Assembly: GCF_036090055.1 (NCBI RefSeq)
Contig: NZ_CP107970.1
Span: 6,095,513 to 6,159,512 of the forward strand
DNA length: 64,000 nucleotides
DNA from: Nocardioides sp. NBC_00368
GTDB taxonomy: Bacteria; Actinomycetota; Actinomycetes; Propionibacteriales; Nocardioidaceae
Direction: 5' to 3'
Shown: positions 57,496-64,000 of the stretch, one piece after another
How positions within the stretch are numbered: the stretch's first letter is position 1
Layout of the letters: every line of letters begins with the position of its first letter
Made by a program: the position numbers and the translations under genes
The notes under the pieces: generated by a model
What the model was told of the DNA's origin: nothing
The model's database searches: none
Seen by the model: only the letters and a program-made list of their open reading frames with translations

Positions 57496-58245
57496 GTGCC
57501 TGTCCACATCTACGGAGTCACGGACACCTCGGTCGCCATCCCTGCGGACCGGAAGGGACGAGCCTCACGTCCGCTGCGTCGCATCGACGGCGATGGTTTG
57601 CGGGTGCTCGTGAGCGACGTGGACGCCGACTCGCGCGTGATGCGCGAGGACCTGATGGCCCACGCCCACGCGCTCGAGGCGATGGCCGCGGCCGGCACGG
57701 TGCTGCCGATGCAGTTCGGCGTCGAGATGCCGGACGACGACACTGTACGCCACGAGCTGATCGAGAGCCGGGGCGGAGAGATCCGCTCGCTCCTGGAGCG
57801 GTTCGACGGCCTGCTCCAGCTCAGCGTGTCGGTCGAGCTGAACGAGGAGGAAGCCCTCCGGGAGGCGCTGCGACGCGATCCTGACCTCGTCGCCCTGCGC
57901 GACCACGTACGGCGTGCGAGCCCGGGGGAGCGGCCCTCGTCCGAGCTGCGCCTGGGCGAGGCGATGGCCGGCGCGCTCGACATGCTGCGGGCCGAGGTCG
58001 GCGACCGTGTCGTCGACGAGCTGGTTGCGGTCGCCCGGGCCGTCTCGCTCGGCGAAGCCCGTGGAGCGCTGCAGGCGGTCGAGGCCGCGCTGCTGGTCGA
58101 GCGCGACCGACAGAGCGAGGTCGACGCGACGGTGACCACCCTGCGCGACGACCTGACGCCGTTGGCAGCCCTTCGCTACGTCGGCCCGCAGCCACCGTAC
58201 GCATTCCTCGATGCCGCGTCGTCGGAGGTGCCCGCATGGGGCTGA
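57496..58245 (+). CDS. gvpF: Gas vesicle protein GvpF/GvpL family, copy 1
   Basis: A 249-residue GvpF/L protein, a minor shell or assembly component that interacts with GvpA. VHIYGVTD opens it, VLPMQFGVEMPDDDTVRHELIE is the central signature, and LRYVGPQPPYAFLDA the C-terminal one. GTG start with GAAGGAGG nine bases upstream. The end overlaps gvpG by ten bases. Three GvpF/L paralogues occur in this operon. Confidence 0.92.
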   Translation: MPVHIYGVTDTSVAIPADRKGRASRPLRRIDGDGLRVLVSDVDADSRVMREDLMAHAHALEAMAAAGTVLPMQFGVEMPDDDTVRHELIESRGGEIRSLLERFDGLLQLSVSVELNEEEALREALRRDPDLVALRDHVRRASPGERPSSELRLGEAMAGALDMLRAEVGDRVVDELVAVARAVSLGEARGALQAVEAALLVERDRQSEVDATVTTLRDDLTPLAALRYVGPQPPYAFLDAASSEVPAWG

Positions 58246-58472
58246 TCACCCAGCTGCTCACCCTGCCGATCGCGCCCGTACGCGGTGTGGTCTGGGTCGG
58301 CGAGAAGATCCTCGAGGAGGCCGAGAGCCAGTACTACGACCCGGCCGCGATCCAGGCCGCGCTCGACGACGTCGACGCCCGCCATCAGGCAGGTGAGCTG
58401 ACCGACGAGGAGGCGGCCGCCCTCGAGGAGGAGCTGGTGCAGCGGCTGATGGCCGGAGGCTGGCATGACTGA
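58236..58472 (+). CDS. gvpG: Gas vesicle protein GvpG
   Basis: A 78-residue GvpG. LITQLLTLPIAPVRGVVWVGEKILEEAE is the family signature, followed by an acidic helical end with LTDEEAAALEEELVQRL. GvpG is an accessory assembly protein. Overlaps both neighbours (10 and 8 bases), so translation is coupled. Confidence 0.93.
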   Translation: MGLITQLLTLPIAPVRGVVWVGEKILEEAESQYYDPAAIQAALDDVDARHQAGELTDEEAAALEEELVQRLMAGGWHD

Positions 58473-58728
58473 CTCGTCCCTGTCGACGATCGCCGAGCAC
58501 GTGCTCGAGGAGCTCGAGGCGCTGGTGGGCTGCCCCGCCGAGGGCGTGACCGCGATCCGTCGCGACGACGACGGTTGGATCGTCACCGCGGACATTCTCG
58601 AGCTCGAACGAGTCCCGGAGACCACCGACGTGCTCGCCTCCTACGAGGTGACCGTCGACAAGGACGGTGAGATCACCGGCTACCGCCGCGTCAACCGTTA
58701 CCTCCGAGCCCAGGTGGACGATCGATGA
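58465..58728 (+). CDS. gvpO: Gas vesicle protein GvpO
   Basis: An 87-residue GvpO, an accessory or regulatory protein that affects GvpA expression or vesicle formation in haloarchaea. DDGWIVTADILELERVPETTDVLASYEV and the late GYRRVNRYLRAQVDD define it. In streptomycetes gvpO precedes gvpA; here it follows gvpG. Overlaps both neighbours. Confidence 0.92.
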   Translation: MTDSSLSTIAEHVLEELEALVGCPAEGVTAIRRDDDGWIVTADILELERVPETTDVLASYEVTVDKDGEITGYRRVNRYLRAQVDDR

Positions 58729-59087
58729 GCGAGACACCGCGTACGCCGGTCTTCGTCAACAACCGGCCCCAGCCATCTTCTCAGAACCTCGCCGACGTGC
58801 TCGAGCGCGTGCTCGACAAGGGCATCGTCATCGTCGGCGACATCCAGGTCCGGCTCCTCGACATCGAGCTGCTGACCATCAAGGTCAGGCTCATGGTCGC
58901 CTCGGTCGACCGCGCCCGGGAGATGGGCATCAACTGGTGGGAGGGCGACCCGTTCGTCAGCAACCTCGCGGACGAGGAGAAGCGGGACGAGGAGCTCGAC
59001 CTCCGCAAGCGCCTCGAGGCGCTCGAGCGCAGCGTCGGCGAACAGAGCCAGATCGTGGAAGGTGAGACGAGCCGTGAGCGCCGCTGA
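58725..59087 (+). CDS. gvpJ: Gas vesicle protein of the GvpA/J/M family (GvpJ-like)
   Basis: A 120-residue GvpA-related protein: NLADVLERVLDKGIVIVGDIQVRLLDIELLTIKVRLMVASVDRARE. It has GINWWEGDPF after the core, as in GvpJ, and a charged helical tail. GvpJ is a minor tip or nucleation protein. Starts with ATGA overlap and extends 14 bases past the chosen gvpL start. Confidence 0.85.
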   Translation: MSETPRTPVFVNNRPQPSSQNLADVLERVLDKGIVIVGDIQVRLLDIELLTIKVRLMVASVDRAREMGINWWEGDPFVSNLADEEKRDEELDLRKRLEALERSVGEQSQIVEGETSRERR

Positions 59088-59871
59088 CCCGACCACCGTC
59101 GTCCATGCGTACGGCCTCGTGCACAGGCCCCGGACGCTGCCCGACCACGGCATCGCCGAGGCGGACCTACGCACCATCGGCTTCCACGACCTCGAGGTGG
59201 TCGTCAGCGATCTGGCCGCGGAGTCGTTCGGCGAGGCCGCGTGGGCAGAGCACGGCGAGGACACCCGCTGGGTCACGCCCGTCGCTTCGGCTCACCACGA
59301 GGTGCTCCAGGATCTGGTCGACCGCGGTGACGTGCTCCCGTTGCAGCTGCCGGGCATCTACCGGAACGACGAGGCGCTGGTCGCCGCGCTGGAGTCGAGC
59401 CGCGCCCATCTCGAAGGCGTCTGGCGGTTCCTGAGCGGACGTGTCGAGTGGTCGCTGCAGGTCTTCCCGACCTCGGCTCCGCGCAAGTCCGAGGTGCCCG
59501 CGCCCCGCAGCGGCCGGGAGTACCTGGAGCGACGCCGGTCCCAGCAGGACGAGCGCGACGAGCAACGCGGACGGCGCGAGCGCCTCCTGGCGAACACCCA
59601 CGAAGCGCTGGCTCGCGAGGCGGTCGCGAGCGTGGTCAGAGCCCCTCTCGACAGCGCCGTGACCGGCCGCGAGGAGCCGATGCTGCTCAACAGCGCCTAC
59701 CTGGTGCCACGTGAGAAGGAGCGGCGGTTCCTCCGGGTCGCCGAGGAGCACCACAACCAGCTGGTCGTCGACGCGGGCATGCGCGTCGAGGTGAGTGGCC
59801 CGTGGCCGCCCTACAGCTTCGTCGGTGCGGGGGAGCGGCGCGATGACGACCTGACCGGGACGGCGTCGTGA
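59074..59871 (+). CDS. gvpL: Gas vesicle protein GvpF/GvpL family, copy 2
   Basis: A 265-residue GvpF/L protein. VVHAYGLVHR opens it and VSGPWPPYSFVG closes it. The middle has an inserted charged helix (REYLERRRSQQDERDEQRGRRERLL). The GTG at 59074 is chosen because AAGGTGAG lies at a good distance; a GTG four codons earlier is also open. GvpL of haloarchaea connects many accessory Gvps. Confidence 0.9.
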   Translation: MSAADPTTVVHAYGLVHRPRTLPDHGIAEADLRTIGFHDLEVVVSDLAAESFGEAAWAEHGEDTRWVTPVASAHHEVLQDLVDRGDVLPLQLPGIYRNDEALVAALESSRAHLEGVWRFLSGRVEWSLQVFPTSAPRKSEVPAPRSGREYLERRRSQQDERDEQRGRRERLLANTHEALAREAVASVVRAPLDSAVTGREEPMLLNSAYLVPREKERRFLRVAEEHHNQLVVDAGMRVEVSGPWPPYSFVGAGERRDDDLTGTAS

Positions 59872-60065
59872 CGCTCGAGCATTCCCCGGCCCTCGACGAG
59901 ACGTCGCTCGTCGACCTCGTCGACCGTCTGATCGACGGCGGTGTCGTCGTGGGCGGCGACATCGTGCTGTCGCTCGCGGGCGTCGACCTCGTCTACCTCG
60001 GCCTGCGCCTGGTGCTCGCCCCCGCCCACAAGGTCTCGCCGCCCGACTCCGGGAGGCAGCGGTGA
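59868..60065 (+). CDS. gvpS: Short GvpA-like gas vesicle protein (GvpS/GvpM type)
   Basis: A 65-residue protein made only of a GvpA-like core: SLVDLVDRLIDGGVVVGGDIVLSLAGVDLVYLGLRLVLA. It is the third GvpA-family member in the operon and fits gvpS of streptomycete clusters. GTG start with GTGA overlap to gvpL; TGATG coupling to the next gene. Confidence 0.85.
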   Translation: MTLEHSPALDETSLVDLVDRLIDGGVVVGGDIVLSLAGVDLVYLGLRLVLAPAHKVSPPDSGRQR

Positions 60066-60688
60066 TGCTCCTCTACGCAGTGGCCGCCGCGGACGCCGGC
60101 AGCACGGGGGAGGAGGTCGACCTCCCGCTCCGGGCACACCGATCCCGTGGCCTGACCGTCTTCGCGGAACCGCGTACGCAGCCACCCCAGCGCTCGACGC
60201 GCGAGCTGCTCGGGTTCGGGCGCGCCCTCCACCAGCTCTGGGCGTATGTCCCGGTGCTGCCGATGCGCTTCGGGACGGTCGTCCGAGACGACGACGAGCT
60301 GGACCGGCTCGTCGCCGAGCACGAGAGCGAGTGGAGCGATCGGCTCGCCGCCGTCACCGGACACAGCGAGTGCATCGTCCACCTCCTGATGCCGGCCCGC
60401 GCCGCGACGGTGCGGACCGGGTCGGACTATCTCCGTCGACGGGCGATGGAGGTGAAGCAGCGCGATGCCGAGACCGCTGAGCTGCAGGCCCTGCTCGCAC
60501 CGTACGCCTCGGAGATCAGGCCCCTGCCGCCCGTCCGCCCGCACGAGGTGCGACTGGCGGTCCTGGTTCCGGACGAGCACGTGGAGGCGGTCCGAACGGT
60601 AGTCGAAGAGTGGTCCACGAACGGGCCCGAGGCGACCGTCACCGGCCCGTGGCCACCGTTCAGCTTCTGTCAGGAGGCGGGCGAGTGA
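60065..60688 (+). CDS. Gas vesicle protein GvpF/GvpL family, copy 3
   Basis: A 207-residue GvpF/L protein. MLLYAVAAADAG opens it, VPVLPMRFGTVVRDDDELDRLVAEHE is the signature, and VTGPWPPFSFCQ ends it. The ATG at 60065 overlaps the previous stop by one base. It is shorter than copies 1 and 2 and may have a separate role in the assembly complex. Confidence 0.9.
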   Translation: MLLYAVAAADAGSTGEEVDLPLRAHRSRGLTVFAEPRTQPPQRSTRELLGFGRALHQLWAYVPVLPMRFGTVVRDDDELDRLVAEHESEWSDRLAAVTGHSECIVHLLMPARAATVRTGSDYLRRRAMEVKQRDAETAELQALLAPYASEIRPLPPVRPHEVRLAVLVPDEHVEAVRTVVEEWSTNGPEATVTGPWPPFSFCQEAGE

Positions 60689-61020
60689 ACCGGCCCGACG
60701 ACTCCGCCCCGTGGCCCTTGGACCTCGACGACGAACGCGACCTGCCGTCGGCGTTGAGCCGGCGCATCGACGCCGATCCCGAGTCCGTGGAGAAGGGGCT
60801 CGTGCAGCTTGTCCTCACCCTCGTGGAACTGCTCCGGCAGCTGATGGAACGGCAGGCGATCCGGCGCATGGATGCCGGCGGCCTGAGCGACGACGACATC
60901 GAGCGCCTGGGACAGACCCTGATGCTGCTCGACGAGAAGATGACGGAGCTGCGTGACCACTTCGGTCTCACCGCCGAGGACCTCAACATCGATCTGGGCC
61001 CGCTCGGCAAACTGCTCTGA
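60685..61020 (+). CDS. gvpK: Gas vesicle protein GvpK
   Basis: A 111-residue GvpK. DADPESVEKGLVQLVLTLVELLRQLMERQAIRRMDAG is the family core; LSDDDIERLGQTLMLLDEKMTEL and the end DLNIDLGPLGKLL also match. An all-helical accessory protein. GTG start with GTGA overlap. Last gene of the operon, six bases from the convergent kinase stop; no hairpin is seen between. Confidence 0.95.
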   Translation: MNRPDDSAPWPLDLDDERDLPSALSRRIDADPESVEKGLVQLVLTLVELLRQLMERQAIRRMDAGGLSDDDIERLGQTLMLLDEKMTELRDHFGLTAEDLNIDLGPLGKLL

Positions 61021-61025
61021 CGTGC

Positions 61026-62492
61026 TCAACCCTCGCTGTTGATCAGGTAGCGCCCGTCGGCGTAGACGAGCCCGAGCGTCACCGTGCCGCCGTCCTGGCG
61101 GCCGTCCTTCATCGTGTACCTGTAGGTGTAGGTCACCTTGAGCGGGTCGACGCTGGGTGAGACCGACACGACGCTGGTGCTGTCGACGGAGCCCCACCAG
61201 TCGCGATAGCCCTCGAGCCCGCCGCTGCTCGCCTGGAACGCCGGGGTCAGCATGGAGCTGTAGGCGCTGTCGGGGTTCGCGGGAGCGGTGGCGAGATAGC
61301 TGCGGATGAAGGCGTCGATGCCCTCGGCGCTCGCGCCGGCGGTCTGGCTCGCCGACGGGCTCTCGCTCGGGGTCTCGCTGGCGGTCTCGGTAGGCGTCGG
61401 CTCCTCCGACGGCTCCTCTGACTCCTCCTCGGCGGCGTCCTCGGTCTTCTCGTCGGTGGCCTCCGACAGCGGCGACGCGGAGGCGACCTCCTTCGGCTTC
61501 GCGGTCGGCTCGTCCCCACGGTTGGCCCACAGCGCCCCGCCGACCAGCAGCACCAGTGCTGCGGCCACGACGGCGACCACCGGCCACCACCTGCGGCGGC
61601 CGGCCGCGGCCGGCCGCGACGCCACCGCGGGTGCTGGGGCCTCCACCGGAGCCGGAGCCGGCGCCGCGACGGCGGTGAGCGTCTGCGTACGCATCGCCAC
61701 CGGCTCCAGCTTCTCGGCCGCGATCCGCCCCGCCAGGAAGTCGAGGACGTCCTGGGCCGACCACCGCTCGGCCGGGTCGTAGGCCATGGTGTGCTCCAAC
61801 AGCGGCGCGAGCCGGCCGGCCAGCGGCGTACGCGGCGGGTCCTCGTGCACCACGCGATACAGCGTCGCCAGCGCGTTGTCGCCGATCCCGTAGGGCGGCT
61901 CGCCGGTCAGCGCCTGGAAGAGCGTGGCCCCCAGCGACCACATGTCGCTGGCCGGGCTGGCCCGGCCGCCGGTGGCGATCTCCGGAGCCAGGTATGCCGG
62001 CGACCCGGTCACCTGCCCGGTCTGGGTGGTCTGGGAGTCGACGCCGCGGGCGATGCCGAAGTCGGTCAGCTTGGCACGGTCGGCACGGCCGACCACGATG
62101 TTGGCGGGCTTCACGTCGCGGTGGACGATGCCGGCGGCATGGGCGGCGCGCAGGGCGGAGGCGATCTGACCGATCAGCCTCGCGGCGTCCTCGACGGTCA
62201 GGGGACCGTCGTCGCGCACCATGTGGGCGAGGGTCTTCCCCTCGACGTACTCCATCACCAGCCACGGCTTGTCGTCGTCGCGCACCAGATCGAAGACGGC
62301 GACGACGTTCGGGTGGACCAGTCGTGCCGCGAGCCGTGCCTCGCGTTCGACCGCGGCATCGGACACGCCGTCGAGCGCGACCAGCTGTTTGAGCGCGACG
62401 GAACGTCCCAGCACGTCGTCGGTGGCGAGCCAGACGGCCCCCATCGCTCCCCGGCCGAGCTCCCTCTCGAGCCGGTACCTCCCTGCGATCAC
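61026..62492 (-). CDS. Ser/Thr protein kinase with extracellular domain (PknB type)
   Basis: A 488-residue membrane kinase. N-terminal kinase domain: GRGAMGAVW loop, Lys35, HRDVKPAN (124-131), DFG (144-146) and SPAYLAPE activation segment. A Pro/Ala linker (275-295), one helix (about 304-324) and an extracellular part of about 165 residues follow: an acidic Ser/Thr/Glu/Pro spacer, then a domain (405-488, DAFIRSYLATAPANPDSAYSSMLTPAFQ) resembling NTF2/SnoaL-like sensor folds, without PASTA repeats. The signal is unknown. Confidence 0.93.
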   Translation of the reverse strand: MIAGRYRLERELGRGAMGAVWLATDDVLGRSVALKQLVALDGVSDAAVEREARLAARLVHPNVVAVFDLVRDDDKPWLVMEYVEGKTLAHMVRDDGPLTVEDAARLIGQIASALRAAHAAGIVHRDVKPANIVVGRADRAKLTDFGIARGVDSQTTQTGQVTGSPAYLAPEIATGGRASPASDMWSLGATLFQALTGEPPYGIGDNALATLYRVVHEDPPRTPLAGRLAPLLEHTMAYDPAERWSAQDVLDFLAGRIAAEKLEPVAMRTQTLTAVAAPAPAPVEAPAPAVASRPAAAGRRRWWPVVAVVAAALVLLVGGALWANRGDEPTAKPKEVASASPLSEATDEKTEDAAEEESEEPSEEPTPTETASETPSESPSASQTAGASAEGIDAFIRSYLATAPANPDSAYSSMLTPAFQASSGGLEGYRDWWGSVDSTSVVSVSPSVDPLKVTYTYRYTMKDGRQDGGTVTLGLVYADGRYLINSEG

Positions 62493-62625
62493 CCAGGTCC
62501 CCTCAAATCTCGTCGCGAACGCCAGTGGTCAACTCTAGGGGGTATCGCCTACTACCCTTGCTTCCGGGACAACCCGTTCCGGGCCCCGGAAACACCATCT
62601 GAGAACGATCTGAGAAAGGCACCAC

Positions 62626-63897
<1,272 letters not shown>

Positions 63898-63913
63898 CCT
63901 CTGACCTGCGAGA

Positions 63914-63953
63914 ACGCCCTGGCGAAGGTGACAGCCTTCGCTGGGGCGTTCCT
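63914..63953 (+). terminator. Terminator after tyrS
   Basis: GAACGCCCTGGCGAAGG (63914-63930) pairs with CCTTCGCTGGGGCGTTC (63937-63953) at 15 of 17 positions around a six-base loop. The remaining 47 bases of the window show no supported gene. Confidence 0.85.
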
Positions 63954-64000
63954 CGATTTGGCAAGCGCGTCACGGAGGCGTAATGTTCATCTGGTCGCCG

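Noticed and set aside
62493..62625. T-box leader or tRNA-like element before tyrS
   Set aside because: I find no T-box sequence or specifier hairpin in the 133-base gap, and it is too short for a canonical T-box.
63954..64000. Start of an rRNA operon or new gene after tyrS
   Set aside because: Only 47 bases remain. No rRNA sequence or convincing start is visible, so nothing is called.

Overview
The window is about 70% G+C chromosomal DNA from an actinobacterium, most likely Nocardioides or a close relative. This rests on codon use, many GTG starts, ATGA/GTGA/TGATG gene overlaps, a streptomycete-type gas vesicle cluster without gvpN, DUF5709 and DUF6766 proteins and Dps1-type Dps. I see no insertion sequence, prophage, CRISPR array or rRNA gene. 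No gene-free stretch exceeds 300 bases.

Layout. (1) 0-9.4 kb: galT, then stress and housekeeping genes: a small acidic protein, a Na+/H+ antiporter, DUF5709, a hemerythrin, a thiolase-thioesterase-SDR operon opposite an HxlR regulator, DUF3817, Dps, a lipoprotein, a 27-residue membrane peptide and DUF6766. (2) 9.4-14.3 kb: a minus-strand run of GCS2 ligase, methyltransferase, haem-oxygenase-like diiron protein, CDGSH Fe-S protein and topoisomerase IB, opposite a class II glutamine amidotransferase. (3) 14.4-19.2 kb: sortase E, an HtrA-like protease, an amino-acid permease with a small membrane partner, and a GH16 glucanase. (4) 19.2-23 kb: a corrinoid ABC transporter behind a cobalamin riboswitch, and a flavodoxin-fold quinone reductase.

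(5) 23.1-46.7 kb is a carbohydrate region. An L-rhamnose ABC importer (23.2-27.9) comes first. Then come a minus-strand operon of Gfo/Idh oxidoreductase, DUF993, TIM-barrel protein and glycerate kinase (28.0-32.3) and two LacI regulators. RhaM, RhaI, the aldolase-dehydrogenase fusion, RhaB, a GH106-type rhamnosidase, a small HTH protein and LutABC follow. Read together, these genes release rhamnose outside the cell, import it and convert it to dihydroxyacetone phosphate and lactaldehyde/lactate; LutABC then takes lactate to pyruvate. Three promoters share a TTGAC-N17/18-TARCGT core followed by a TTGAAA-CC-TTTCAA type LacI operator. The intergenic gaps here carry several families of palindromic repeats.

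(6) 46.7-54.5 kb: a lipoprotein, a GAP-family membrane protein, a NarL-type two-component system, a secreted barnase-like ribonuclease, a class A penicillin-binding protein, a double GNAT protein and a CAT-anticodon tRNA. (7) 54.7-61.0 kb: an eleven-gene gas vesicle operon beginning with two proteins with oppositely charged tails. (8) 61.0-64.0 kb: a Ser/Thr protein kinase with an extracellular domain, tyrS and its terminator.

Five stress-type genes or operons (the 1.19-kb small gene, DUF5709, hemerythrin, dps, gvp) are preceded by GNNT-N15/16-GGGTAC-like elements that resemble actinobacterial sigma-B promoters. This suggests a shared general-stress regulon.
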